Shown: one piece after another, positions 45,978 to 57,905 of the stretch
Layout: the number at the start of each line of letters is the position of its first letter
Position numbering within the stretch: position 1 is the stretch's first letter
Source: Anthoceros angustus
Lineage: Eukaryota; Streptophyta; Anthocerotopsida; Anthocerotales; Anthocerotaceae
DNA length: 64,000 bases
Direction: 5' to 3'
Assembly: GCA_010909165.1 (NCBI GenBank)
Contig: MU008176.1
Span: 364,856-428,855 of the forward strand
Notes under the pieces: model-generated
What the model saw: only the letters and a program-made list of their open reading frames with translations
Told to the model about the DNA's origin: nothing
Databases searched by the model: none
Made by a program: the position numbers and the translations under genes

Positions 45978-47853
45978 TCAGGATTGCGGGATATACGTCT
46001 TCCACCAGTCCGTGCCGGCGACGCCGTCCAGATCGTCGGCGGCCAGCCAGCGCCAGTCCGGCTCCAGCAGCCCCTGGGAGCAGTCGCTGGGGCAGCCCGG
46101 AAGACCCACGATCCGGGGCTCGGCTCGGACCAGGCACGCTTTCCTGGAGTCTCCGGGGAGGTCCCTGTACAGCCTGGCCTCCGTTGCGGGCCCGTAGGGG
46201 CACCTCTGCTCGGGACTCGGGGCCTGGGTGAGCTCCAAATGCTCTTCATCGGAGGCGCCTGTGTGGTAGAATTGCGGGTCCTGGATGCCGTGATACCTCA
46301 CCAGAATCACCGCGAACGCCAGCATCCTGCCGTCTATGCTGCAGGTCCAGCCCACCTCCCTGTGCACCCTCTCCACCATCTCCCGCATCTCGCCGTCGTG
46401 AGCCTGCATGTACTCCAGCACCTCCGGCAGATCCTGGAAGCTGTAGGCGACGCGCACCACGCAGATTGTATCAGATGTTTTGTAAGCTTCGCAAACGTGT
46501 CACGAAAATTGAGAGACAAGCGAGACAAGACAAAGACGCGTTGTCGGTGTTAGAGACTGAGAGGCAGCGCGCGACATACAAGTGGTCGGTCTCCATGAAA
46601 TGCCGCCCCTTCTTGAGCAGCGGGTAGAAGAATTGGATGAAGGGCGAGTCCTGGAGGATGAGGACGCGCTGAGTGAGGAGGACGCCGCAGAGGCGGCCGC
46701 CGCCGAGCCCGCCGTCCACGACCATCTCGTACTTGAAGTCGTTCTTGTGGGTCTCGTTGAGGCGGTCGCCGAGGCGGATTCCCTCCTTCTCCTCCAGCTC
46801 GCGGATGATGGGCTGCGGGACGTGGCTCCATCTGGTGACCCTGGCGTCCAGCATTCGTCCCAGCCCGTTGGTCATGCGGTGCAGGCGGAGCCGGGGGCTG
46901 CTCACCCAGTTGGACAGCCGGAGCCAGAAGTTGGTGGTGGCGCCGCGGAAGACGGCCTTGGGGATCTTCTCCTCCCATTTCCTGCCGCTGGCCCGGGCCT
47001 CCGCCATCTGGTCCCGGGACTGCATGTACGCCGGACGAAGATCCAACATGTCGGGCACCGCCAGGTCCGCGTCCAGCTCCTCCGTCACGTGCGGGCTCCA
47101 GACGAGGAAGTTGGACCTCCCGCCCTCCGCCATCCCCTCCCGCGCCAGGGCGTGGTCGCAGGTGTTGAACAAGAACTCCACCCTCACGTCCCGGAGCCGG
47201 AATCGGTCCAGCGTCGCCTGCAGGAAGGAGGCGGCGTCGTTGGCGCGGTCCAGCCGGTACTGCGACTTCATGGAGTGGGTGCCGTAGCGGAAGAACACCT
47301 TGCCGCCCACCACCCGGAAGTGCGCGCAGCAGGCCATGAGCGACGAGGTGTTGGCGACCGCGTCGCGCACATGGCGCACGGACCAGGCGCTGCGCGTGCG
47401 CGGTGAGCCCCCGAGGCGATCCTGCTCCTGCACCGGCGCCCAGCCCCGGGTGAAGCTCTTCACCAGCTGCAGCGCCTGGTGGAGCCTGGGGTCGGAGAGG
47501 TCGAATTCCGGGCTGGCCGCCCGCAGCTCCGCCAGGTCCTGCCCCTCGATCCGCACCCCCTTCACCCGCCCGTGCCGCACGTCGGAGGCGCTCATGTGCT
47601 GCGGCAAGCGCACCCTCCCCGGCCCCGCCCCGGGCCCCAGGAGCTCTGGGCCGCGGCCAGCAGCAGCTTCCGGCAGCCCCGGCAGCCCGAGCCGCAGCCG
47701 CCCCCGGTACCTCATCTCCACAGCGCTGGCCGCCGGCTCCCCGTAGTTGATGAGCGTGCAGGAGCTGGTGTAGGACACCAGCAGCAGCGACAAGGTGATG
47801 CCGAGGGGCACCAGGATGGCCACAACCATCAGCGACACTGTGGCTCCCTTCAT
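45978..47853 (-). CDS. GT90/CAP10-type glycosyltransferase (copy 1)
   Basis: Two exons, 47853-46580 and 46440-45978, joined in phase (CAC TT / C TTC) to read METDHFFQDLPEVL, total 578 residues. It looks like a type II membrane protein: short N-terminus, anchor VSLMVVAILVPLGITLSLLL at about residues 5-25, then a lumenal catalytic region. Family landmarks are HFRVVGGKVFFRYG, EGMAEGGRSNFLVWS, IPKAVFRGATTNFWLRLSNW, KYEMVVDGGLGGGRLCGVLL and FFYPLLKKGRHFMETDH, matching the rumi/POGLUT/CAP10 fold, where the Lys/Arg-rich segment and the G-S/R-L loop bind the sugar nucleotide. The C-terminal exon adds a Cys/Trp-rich tail (CPSDCSQGLLEPDWRW). The frame is open to 48117, but the Met at 47853 gives a length close to the 565-residue paralogue at 62.1 kb. 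Very GC-rich third positions. Acceptor sugar and protein are unknown. Confidence 0.8.
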
Positions 47854-48842
47854 CGCTCCGGATCCGCGCTTCGACCTCACCGACCTCAAGCTTCCGCCTT
47901 GCTCCGACCACGACTCATCCTCCTCCTCGTCCTGTTGCCCAACATGTATGTGATCTCCACTTCGAGCCTGGAGGCCGCTCCGACTCGGTCGCGGCGCCCT
48001 GTTCCCATAACTCCAGCGTCCGCTCGGACCATGGAGACCGACACCAACGCCAACACCTCCCCTCCCTCCCTCTCTCTCTCTCTCTAGACATTTTCCTTGT
48101 CTAGTACACGAGGCCACACCGACGTCGGCGGTGACCTTAAAATGGCCTCAACTCTCCTCTCTCTAGACGCAGTTTTGAGTCTGTTCGTCTGTTACAGACC
48201 GCACGGGCAGGCACACTGTATTACGTCTGCTCGGTGCTGGACACCCTGCTCGCACTTCACTCAAACTTTTCCTTCCACACTTGCTGCTCAAACAAGCACA
48301 ATATCGTACGGCGAGGTTGGTGGACCCCACCTCGCCCATGTCATGCTTATGCGATAAGCCATGAAGGCATGCATCTATGTACATCTACCCGCCTTGCGCC
48401 ACCGGCAACGGGCACCACACCACCCTCAAATTTAAAATTTGGCTTTCCTCCTCCCTGTTGCAAGTCAAGGCATATGCCTCATGCATGGACATGATATAGA
48501 TAAGGTGGGACCTCTAACCTGGCCTCCCAAGCCGCGACCACCACCCGTGCGCACTCACCACCGTGGTTGCAACACTCATGTCGTCCTCCGTTTCTAATTC
48601 TAATATTTTAATTTATTTAGTTTGTTTTATTAGGCGTGAGGCTCACCCTTTGACCAAGGACCAAGTTGTTGGGGAATATTTTCTCCCTTTAGGAGCACAA
48701 GCTGCCTCTTCTATTCTTCTATTGCAGCACAAGCTGGCTGTTAGATTTTCCCTTTTTATTCATTGAAAAAATAGGTATCAAAAGTTTTTTTAACTAAGTG
48801 TGTATTCAACAGGTAAAAAATAACATCCTTAGAACATGCCTA
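47854..48842. other. Promoter and 5' flank of the GT90 copy 1 gene
   Basis: It contains a CT-rich stretch (ccctccctccctctctctct, 48055-48086), probably in the 5' UTR or promoter. Composition drops to AT-rich beyond 48590. No gene recognised. Confidence 0.45.
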
Positions 48843-49098
48843 AGTTATATGTCTTTCTATTTTTCTCTTTTATATTGTATATGAATAAGGTTGCTTGCTA
48901 AGCCTAGAGAACATCTAGAATATAATAATAATACTATTGCTACATCAATAACTAAAACATCGTGACAAATGTACGTTCAGTAAGATAAACAAAGCCCGTC
49001 CCAAGTAGTCTCCTAATTCAGATTTTTATTCCGGATATTTTAATAATTATTTAGTTTCCTTTCCATACCCTCTTATTGGTTTGTCTTGTTGAATGCAG

Positions 49099-49221
49099 GT
49101 GCAAGTGAACGACACTATTGGCTACAATGACAACTTTGTAGCTACCATCATTCTCGGATACACATGCGGAGTTCCTGTCACAATTACCCCAACTCGAATT
49201 CTTCAAAGGGTGCAGGGCTAA
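49099..49221 (+). pseudogene. Last-exon-like fragment in the left inverted arm
   Basis: After a pyrimidine-rich tract and gaatgcag acceptor, an open frame reads VQVNDTIGYNDNFVATIILG then YTCGVPVTITPTRILQRVQG and a stop (40 residues). The mirrored copy at 52157-52279 keeps the same frame and length. I do not recognise the family. It looks like the last coding exon of a gene whose other exons are absent here. Confidence 0.45.
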
Positions 49222-49734
49222 AATCCAGATGCCTCTAGTCTAGGTGGGGCAGGGCAGGCAACGGACACGATGGGAAGTCGCGTAACTCTTGTTCAGACCT
49301 GAAAGTGAACATCAATTTTGAATTTCCCAGCAAGATTTGAACTTGTCTGTTAAGCTACTTATCGAATAGGAAATGATTTGACTGATGATGATGTGAAGAT
49401 AAAAACTACGCTACTTCTCACTTGCAGTCCTCATATTTATGTCAAAGTTTTTCTTTATATAGAAAAAATAAGTTTAATAAGTTCTACATCTAAGGGTCAA
49501 TGTTGTTTTTATCTTCATTTTTTCCTTTTTTTTCTTCTTTCTTTGATAATAGCTTATATCTGATGTTTGTACTAATTTTTCATTAACATAGCGCCACCTT
49601 GCTCTTTTTCTTCTTGATTAGACTTCACCGTAACCTCTAATATGAGTGCACACAGGAGAGTGAACGATCATATCCTCATGTGAACCATATCAAGTTGGTC
49701 TTGTTTAATTGTGTTACTCATTAGATACAAACAA

Positions 49735-51571
49735 GTTGGTATTGTTCACAATTTTTGGGGTACTTGCATTTTGTCTCAAGGAAAGATTTGATCTCGAAAG
49801 CGGTGGAAAGAGCTATGAGATGTACAAAAATAAAAAGGAGTGTAGGAGTCGTGGTATTCCTTAGTACTAGTCTTGCAGAAACACAATTCTTGTGAGTAAG
49901 ACGGATGGGGCTACATGTAGGCTCACGAGGACCTCTCACACATAAGGTGGCATCACCAAATAATTTGTAAGGACTTTTGGCCCTTGACTCAAATTTATGT
50001 GTGAAGCTCGTTCTGAAATGTGATATCGATAACAAATGTATGTTTAATGTGAAATATTATGTTCAACTCTCGTCTTTTGGTCCCTAGCTCAAGTTATGTG
50101 TGAAGCTCGTTGTGAAATGTAATATCGATAACAAATGTATGTTTAATGTGAAATATCATGCTCAGCTCTCGTCTTTTGGTCCCTAGCTCAAATTATGTGT
50201 GAAGCTCGTTGTGAAATGTGATGTTGATAGCATATGTATGTCTAATGTGAAAAGTTATTTTCACCTTTCAAACACGAGTATTGTCTGGTAAGATGCATGC
50301 ATGGTCTTTCATGTATGCCAATGAGGAGCTAAAGCAAAACGGCCTTTCCACGAGGCTTGTGCCACTCACAAGATTTGATTTCGAAAGCGGTGGAAAGATT
50401 TGATCTCGAAAGCGGTGGAAAGAGCTATGAGATGTACAAAAATAAAAAGGAGTGTAGGAGTCGTGGTATTCCTTAGTACTAGTCTTGCAGCAAACACAAT
50501 TCTTGTGAGTAAGACGGATGGGGCTACATGTAGGCCTACGAGGACCTCTGCCACATAAGGTGGCATCACCAAATAATTTGTAAGGACTTTTGGCCTTTGA
50601 CTCAAATTTATGTGTGAAGCTCGTTCTGAAATGTGATATCGATAACAAATGTATGTTTAATGTGAAATATTATGTTCAACTCTCGTCTTTTGGTCCCTAG
50701 CTCAAGTTATGTGTGAAGCTCGAAATGTGATATCGATAACAAATGTATGTTTAATGTGAAATATCATGCTCGCTCTCGCCTTTTGGTCCTAGCTCAAATT
50801 ATGTGAAGCTCGTTGTGAAATGTGATGTTGATAGCATATGTATGTCTAATGTGAAAAGTTATTTTCACCTTTCAAACACAGTATTGTCCGTAAGATGCAT
50901 GCATGGTCTTTCATGTATGCCAATGAGGAGCTAAAGCAAAGCCTTTCCACGAGGCTTGTGCCACTCACAAGATTTGATTTCGAAAGCGGTGGAAAGATTT
51001 GATCTCGAAAGCGGTGGAAAGAGCTATGAGATGTACAAAAATAAAAAGGAGTGTAGGAGTCGTGGTATTCCTTAGTACTAGTCTTGCAGCAAACACAATT
51101 CTTGTGAGTAAGACGGATGGGGCTACATGTAGGCCTACGAGGACCTCTGCCACATAAGGTGGCATCACCAAATAATTTGTAAGGACTTTTGGCCTTTGAC
51201 TCAAATTTATGTGTGAAGCTCGCTCAAATGTGATATCGATAACAAATGTATGTTTAATGTGAAATATTATGTTCAACTCGCCTTTTGGTCCCTAGCTCAA
51301 GTTATGTGTGAAGCTCGTTGTGAAATGTAATATCGATAACAAATGTATGTTTAATGTGAAATATCATGCTCAGCTCTCGTCTTTTGGTCCTAGCTCAAAT
51401 TATGTGTGAAGCTCGTTGTGAAATGTGATGTTGATAGCATATGTATGTCTAATGTGAAAAGTTATTTTCACCTTTCAAACACGAGTATTGTCTGGTAAGA
51501 TGCATGCATGGTCTTTCATGTATGCCAATGAGGAGCTAAAGCAAAACGGCCTTTCCACGAGGCTTGTGCCA
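49735..51571. repeat. Three tandem copies of a 0.6-kb unit with internal sub-repeats
   Basis: Unit starts, marked by gatttgatctcgaaagcggt, lie near 49786, 50397 and 50997, so the period is about 600-610 bp. Each unit contains three diverged 85-95-bp sub-repeats built on gtgtgaagctcgttgtgaaa, cgataacaaatgtatgttta and cttttggtccctagctcaa. This is a higher-order repeat. The similar minus-strand frames of about 100 codons in each unit (MLSISHFRTSFTHKFES...) come from the repeat itself and are not supported as genes. Confidence 0.92.
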
Positions 51572-52156
51572 CTCACAATACAAGATTTTAGGCTGCAAAA
51601 TAAGAGTGAATTCATGCTGCACCTCCAAAGCACTCACAATACAAGATTTTAGGCTACAAAATAAGCAGAGCAATGCAACTACACTGTTCGAGGCAAAGCA
51701 ACTACACTGTTTGAGATAGGTTCCCTGTAAGCTATGCGGATACCATTAATAGAGTGTTGCAATATGGCCAAGAACAAGGTGGCGCTATGTTAATGAAAAA
51801 TTAGTTTAAACATGAGATATAAGCTATTATCAAAGAAAGAAGAAAAAAAAGGAAAAAATGAAAATAAAAACAACATTGACCCTTATATGTAGAACTTATT
51901 AAACTTACTTTTTCTATATTACAAAGAAAAACTTTGAATAACTATGAGAACTGCAAGTGAGAAGCTGCGTAATTTTTATCTTCACATCGTCACCAATCAA
52001 ATCATTTCCTATTCAATAAGTAGCTTAACAGACAAGTTCAAATCTTGCTGGGAAATTCAAAATTGATGTTCACTTTCAGGTCTGAACAAGAGATACGCGA
52101 CTTCCCATCTTGTCTGTTGCCTGCCCCGCCCCACCTAGACTAGAGGCATCTGGATT

Positions 52157-52279
52157 TTAGCCTTGCACCCTTTGAAGAATTCGAGTTGGGGTAGTTGTGA
52201 TAGGAACTCCGAATGTGTATCCAAGAATGATGGTAGCTACAAAGTTGTCATTGTAGCCAACAGTGTCGTTCACTTGCAC
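52157..52279 (-). pseudogene. Last-exon-like fragment in the right inverted arm
   Basis: It reads VQVNDTVGYNDNFVATIILG then YTFGVPITTTPTRILQRVQG and a stop. It matches the left-arm copy with four amino acid changes and no indel, and its acceptor-side context (gttgaatgtag) is kept. The acceptor region is repeated three times upstream of it (period about 43 bp). Confidence 0.45.
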
Positions 52280-52701
52280 CTACATTCAACAAGATAAACC
52301 AATAAGGTGTCCTTCACTTGCACCTACATTCAACAAGACAAACCAATAAGGTGTGCTTCACTTGCACCTGCATTCAACAAGACAAACTAATAAGAAGGTA
52401 TGAAAAGGAAACTAAGTAATTATTAAAATATCCGGAATAAAAATCTGAATTAGGAGACTACTTGGGACGGCCTTTGTTCATCTTACTGAACGAACATTTG
52501 TCACGATGTTTTTACGGTATGATTTCTATGAAGCTGGCAGAAAACTACAACTTTGCTAAGAAAAAATGGGTATGACAAGCGTAGACTTAGTTATTGATGT
52601 AGCGATAGTATTATTATTATTTTCTAGATGTTCTCTAGGCTTAGCAAGCAACCTTATCCATATACAATATAAAAGAGAAAAAGAGAAAGACATATAACTA
52701 A

Positions 52702-55700
52702 GGGGGTCGAAAGCTTATAGGCAATGTGAGCATGGAGAAGAGAGGCTTGTACCCTTTCCACCTTAGCCCCAGAGGAAGAGGGAAGACCTGGGCCCCAAAC
52801 TTCAGTGCCAAATAGAGTGGAGGGGATGACAAGTGTGTTGAAAAGTTGCTTACGGAGGTTGATATCCTGAATATTCATCTTGTATAACTCGCGACGCAAA
52901 GCACTAGTAGAACCCATCCCCTTAGTGACGCGGGAAGGGGCAGAAAAAGTCCAGTTGAACTAGCGACGAAAAATCGTTATACTCAGGTACATGTAGGAGC
53001 AGACCATCTCCACTGTTGTTGCTATAAGGCCTTCGGAGAATGCGAAAAAAGCACAATATCATCTGCATATAAAAGAATAGGAATATTGTCGAGGAACAGG
53101 CGAGCGCCGGAATCACCAGAGGACAGAAGCCACTCTTCAAGCTTGTCAATCTTCAACCCAAAAAGATTTGGGAACAAAGGATCACCCTCACGAACGCCAA
53201 GTTGAATGGGAATCTGATGAGTAGATAAACTAGCGGGAGTTTGGATGCGAGCATAAACCCGGCTGTAGAATAGAGTAGAAGCATGCCATAGATGGGAGGG
53301 TATCTCTAGAGATTTCAACCTGTCAAACAGCTTGTCCCAAGGCACAGAGTTGAAAGCTCACTTAAAGTCCACAAAGCAGCAGTACACATCCTTCTTTCTA
53401 CAACGAGCCTAATCCATGATAATCTGAAGGGCAAAAATATTGTCTAAAGTATTCCGGTCAGGGCGGAAACTAGTTTGACCACGAGCACGCACCTTAGCCA
53501 CCTCAGCCTAAGAGGTAGTGATCATGAGAATCTCCAAGCAAGAGCTGAAAATCTTAGCATTTATACACTCATTAGTGATAAATCTGTAGTTAGAAGGGAG
53601 GTGAGGGTTGCCAACTTTAAAAGTAGAGTGGATATCATTCTCACACCAGGGAGCAAGGAAACCATGAGACATGGAGTCGTTAAACAAAGTGGCAAGGTGA
53701 GAAGAAAGGGAGACAGGATCAGCAAAACGGAATAAATCCCCGGGAATACCCACAGGGTCCGATGGAGTACCACTTCTCAATTTCCGGATGGCATGAGCCA
53801 GGAGATTGGCGTTGAAAAACTTGAGGCTTGGATCAGAGGAAAAAGGGGCAAGGAGGGCAGAGGGGATGTGGTAAAGGCTATCAACGTAGGAGAGCAGCTC
53901 AGGTCAGCTTTGAGCAGGATGAGAGAGTGAGTATGGAATTCCTTCCAAAAGGCAGAGCTACCAGAAGACGTCCGGAGGAGGGAGAAAAGATGGATGTGTT
54001 CAGATTGGAGGAACGATCGTCCATCCTGAATGATCGTCTCTGTTGAAAAATGAATTACTCGAACTGTCGAGCCAGCGAGGAAGTCCGTTGAAGATGACCA
54101 TGTTATGAGACTCGACAAGGCGCAAAAGAGCAGCGTCATAGGGGTTGACTGGATGGGTGTCGGAGGAGGTCCTGTTGAGGCCAAGGTCAACAAGATCGAG
54201 CGGAGAAATCTTGTCAAAATCCAAAGCATCAAATATGGCGGCTTGCTGACAAGTAGTCCAAGCATTGAAATCTCCTACGAGAAGGACGTCCGCAATAGGG
54301 GAAAACTGAAATATGGGTTGCCGCTCTAGGCATAAAGGAAAAACTGGGAGGAAAATAACAAGCACCCACATGGAGGTCACGCAGAGAAGAGAAAAGGGTG
54401 GCAGCAATTCGGATCCAAAGGATAGTGCGAAGCTCATCATGCCAGAAAAAGAGATATAAGTTGCCAAGGACTCACGAAAGTAGCATGCAATACCTCCAAA
54501 AGCCGTAGAAGAATTGCTGGAGACATGGTGTTTAAAGGTAGAGACTTGAATCCGGAGAAGGACCGAAGAGGGCGAGTATGATGCTCATGAGTCTCAGACA
54601 AAAACACAATATCATGGCAATCCCGGCCTGTGAGTAGGTCCAACATACTACCTTAATAGAGCCATTGGAAAACAGGCAGAGGGAACCAGCACAAGCCCCA
54701 TATCCCTATGGGAGAGGTGCAGCAGTCTTTGGTTCGCGGATGACCAACTCATCATCAATAAAATAAGCCACCATACCCTCAGACTCTACCTTCTTACAGT
54801 TCCGCTCCCATTGCAGAGGGGTAAAGTTAGTATTGACAAACATGTCTTGACCCTTCAAGTTAGTACACGCCCGCAACACATGCAATCTGTCCTCCAAAGT
54901 AAAAAAACGGACAATATAAGTTGGAGGACCAGATTGGCCCTTACCAACTCTCCAAGCATGTTGAAACCGGACATTAACCTTTATAGTATCCTCCCAAAAG
55001 GTCTTTACTGTTGCGTCTGGTGTAGTTCCGAAATCCCTGTAATACGGAGGTTCCGAGGTCACTCATCATGGTCGCGAGACTCCGAAATAATAGCACTTAG
55101 AACAGTTGTAGAGTTTGTTGCATACGTGACAACAACATATGAGCGGCATGGTCCACAATGGGCCTAACCTGCAATTCTTGAAGGGCCTCATCACATTTGG
55201 ACAAGCGTTCATAAATAGAGGTTAATTTGTCTTCGATAATAGTCTCCACCTTCTCCAAAAGGCCAGGAAGGTCAGCCGTGTGAGCCCCATTAGGTTTTGA
55301 GATCAGATCAGCCTGCTCACAAATCTTCCCTGTTAGCCCATCTAGAGACTTCTTGAGATCAGCCTGTTGTAACAGCATTCATTTTCCCTCGAAATTCGTC
55401 AAGAGATGTTTGCAATAGGGAGTTTCCACTCTGGAGGTTCAAAACATCTGCTTGCGCTTGCCGCTGTTCACTGCGGCGAGAGTCATTGGTGGTCTGGAGA
55501 GCAGCAAATTTATCTGAAAGAGATGAGTGTCAGGAAGAGAGATCTTCGAATTTGGCGTCCAAACTAGCAATAGTCCCCAACAAAGTACAATAATTACCCA
55601 CAATACTGGTGTGCCTCTCCTCGAGCCCCTCCATCCTAGATTCCAATTCTGCCACCATACTTTCCAAAATTTTAACTGTAATCTTACCAAAATTAGAAGC

Positions 55701-55790
55701 ACCATTCTCCGGACGAATGCTGATCCTTGGAATTGGCCATACCGGCCCGAAAACCTATTCAAAGCCCCTAACAAAAGCCACCAGCTCCAT
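52702..55790 (-). mobile_element. Degenerate LINE with ORF1, endonuclease and reverse transcriptase
   Basis: Minus-strand order is that of an APE-type LINE. ORF1 has a coiled coil (LLEKVETIIEDKLTSIYERL, about 55160-55260) and an RRM-like domain (VKVNVRFQHAWRVGKGQSGP type segment, 54706-55062). The endonuclease shows VFLSETHEH (about 54600) and VLLVGDFNAW (about 54290). The reverse transcriptase shows YRFITNECINAKIFSSCLEI (about 53560), FRPDRNTLDNIFALQIIMD (about 53440), VPWDKLFDRLKSL (about 53330) and catalytic LLYADDIVLF (about 53060). The 3' domain (LVIPSTLFGTEVWGPGLPS, about 52800) follows. Many frameshifts. The 3' end meets the right inverted arm at about 52701. Confidence 0.88.
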
Positions 55791-56067
55791 AGACTCGGCC
55801 AAATCCTAAACCGAAAGATCTACCAGAGGCTGGATTGACCCTGCCAGCCATGCACATAGAAGACCCCAACCCCATGCCCACGGATGGAGGTCATGCGGGC
55901 CCACAACCTGCAGGCCCCACACAGACGACCTAGAACCCTCCCTCCGCGAGATAGTAAGGCCAACCGCATGCCCCCCCGCACCGCATGCCACACTGCCCCT
56001 TCCGCTCCGGAGCTGCAAACTTCAGACACTCCGCGCCGCAATGCCGCTTTGCGCACCACTTCACTTA
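55791..56067. other. GC-rich stretch, possibly the LINE 5' region
   Basis: No frame is recognised. It lies upstream of the LINE ORF1 on the minus strand and could be the LINE 5' UTR. Confidence 0.3.
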
Positions 56068-56420
56068 ACAATAAGTATTAGCAATTATTAGTTATTAGCA
56101 GTAATTATTAATAGTTATTAGTTATTAAAGGTAAGTATGAGTAATGATTAGTAATTTATAGTTATTATTTATAAATATTAGTTATTAGCATTAATTATTA
56201 GTTCTAAGTATCAATGGTAATTAGTTATTAGCATTAATTATTAGTTATTAGCAGTAATTATTAATAGTTATTAGTTATTAGCATTAATTATTAGTTCTAA
56301 GTATCAATGGTAATTAGTTATTAGCATTAATTATTAGTTATTAGCATTAAGCAATTAACTAGTTATTACCAATTGGCAGTTAACAAGTTGTTAGCAATTA
56401 CCAAATAACTAGTTATAGTT
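56068..56420. repeat. AT-rich minisatellite based on ttagttattagcattaatta
   Basis: Short variants of tagttattagcattaattatt are repeated throughout. A longer unit (ttagttctaagtatcaatgg plus flank) appears twice near 56200 and 56290, showing a second level of duplication. Confidence 0.9.
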
Positions 56421-57256
56421 GTTAATTTAAGTATTTTTAAGAATGAAAAAAATTATTATATCACTTAATCATTTATTTATTAAGATTGATACCTATGTTT
56501 AAAGAGTAAGAGAATTAATAGGTGTTTGGGTAAGTAAAACTGAAATTGTTTTAATAGCTCTCTCTCTCTAATAATCTTTACCGATATATCGTTAGTGATG
56601 TAATTTAGCGATGACTAACCTTCCTGCCCTCCATAGCGATATCCATAAACGTTTAGGTCAGCCCCACAGCTGCAGGTCAAAAGAGAACAACCTAGAGTTT
56701 GGACCAAACCTAGGCGAAACCTCATCGCGGTAGAAAAAGAAGCGAAAGCGATCCGAAAAGCAGGGATGTAAACTTGGGCCAGAAGCCAAGAACCTACTCC
56801 CTTCCCCTATCTCCTAGAGAGAGGCTCGAAGCTCACGTGGCCCGTCCTCGAAGAACGAAGAAAAATGAGGCATGATCGTCGTAGCCTTAGAGAATACAAA
56901 ACCCTTCGCCAATTTTAAGGACACTTGTAAGGGAAAGGCCCCCTCCTCAACGCCCGAGACGAAGGCCTCCAAGATGTAGGAATCCTTGATTTAGGAACGA
57001 GAGATCAGGACTTGGGCAAAGAGGGACCAGCTCCTTAGAAAGGCCGCTTGTGCAGGGGCCTCTGTGGCCAAGAGCTACACTGTACCTACGAGATCAGAGA
57101 TGTCTGATGGAAGGTGAAAAATGCACCGGCCCTGTGGGGTTTTCTTGGAATTTCTGTTAAATGTCTCTCACCGTATAATCCTTGTAATGGCGAGAGACAT
57201 GAAGACATGTTGTGGTTTTTTAAAGGTTCCTGCGGCAAACCCCAGGATGTAATGCC
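56421..57256. other. Unassigned DNA
   Basis: AT-rich to 56580, then mixed composition. No protein family, tRNA or terminal repeat is recognised. It may belong to the LINE fragment that follows. Confidence 0.4.
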
Positions 57257-57905
57257 TTAGTTTTGTATCTTTATTCCTCGGGGTAAATAGGGCATTGTCG
57301 TGATATTTTTAGACCTGGCCCCCAATGTGATAGGCAGGCCTACCGCTTGCCGCCGCGCTGGATCCCTAGTAGTGCAATCGAAGGTTCTCGAGCCGATGAT
57401 GTCTCCTAACTCTTCTATAACCTGTTTGTTAAAGTCCCTCAAGCTAGATAGAAAAGCCAGAGAGAGAACTACCGTTCGGATAAGGTATCCCAGCCGACAC
57501 GCGAGCAGGAATGATTCCAAATGCCACTTGTGGGTCCTCTAGTTAAGAGAGGTCCTTCAAAGCCGCGTCCACATATTCCTGTATGAAGTCTGGGGGCTCC
57601 ATCGAGACGCTTAAAACGCGAAGTCCCTGTGAAGAAATAATATCCTCCTCAAGTTAATAAAGAGAGGGCGTAACACCTTGAGGGAACCAAACCTTGTAGT
57701 TCAAAATCTTGACTTTCAGACCAAGGCATGAGAGCTCCAAGGAGAAGAGCGCACTCCTTGCACTGATGGATACATACATTCCCAAACCGATAAGGCAGTT
57801 CATGACAGAGCTCTGAAAGTCCCTTAAAAGCGAAGAGGACAACCCCTACAGGGTCCCCTTGCCTCATGCCCATTGCCGAGTCGAGTACGGAAACCCCTTC
57901 CACCG
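57257..57905 (-). pseudogene. Second LINE reverse transcriptase fragment
   Basis: Minus-strand 57649-57903 reads SVLDSAMGMRQGDPVGVVLF then AFKGLSELCHEL, the QGDPLGPLLF block of non-LTR reverse transcriptases. Minus-strand 57257-57520 reads RDPARRQAVGLPITLG, resembling the C-terminal region of such elements. The part between (including the catalytic YADD) is not visible, so the copy is deleted inside. Confidence 0.65.

Larger units (their letters stand above)
48843..52701. mobile_element. Large inverted-repeat structure with triplicated spacer
   Basis: Left arm 48843-49612 is matched in reverse complement by right arm about 51772-52701, with only scattered substitutions. The right arm holds about 70 bp of extra sequence near 52517-52590 and a triplicated 43-bp block at 52268-52395. 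The arms begin taagttatatgtctttct outward and end gcgccaccttg inward. The spacer (49613-51771) is made of tandem 0.6-kb units. Both arms carry the same last-exon-like frame. I see no transposase and no clear target duplication, so this may be a segmental inverted duplication or a non-autonomous element; the class is unknown. Confidence 0.8.

Noticed and set aside
46582-47406. 274-codon plus-strand frame in the GT90 copy 1 gene
   Set aside because: Antisense shadow of a GC-rich exon; the minus frame has clear family motifs and correct splicing.
47854-48117. N-terminal extension of GT90 copy 1 to the upstream Met
   Set aside because: The extension is low-complexity Arg/Gly/Glu and would bury the membrane anchor; the paralogue starts right before its anchor.
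49721-51276. Three similar minus-strand frames of 103-126 codons as a gene family
   Set aside because: They are the same frame in three tandem copies of a repeat unit, with differing ends and no recognised domain.
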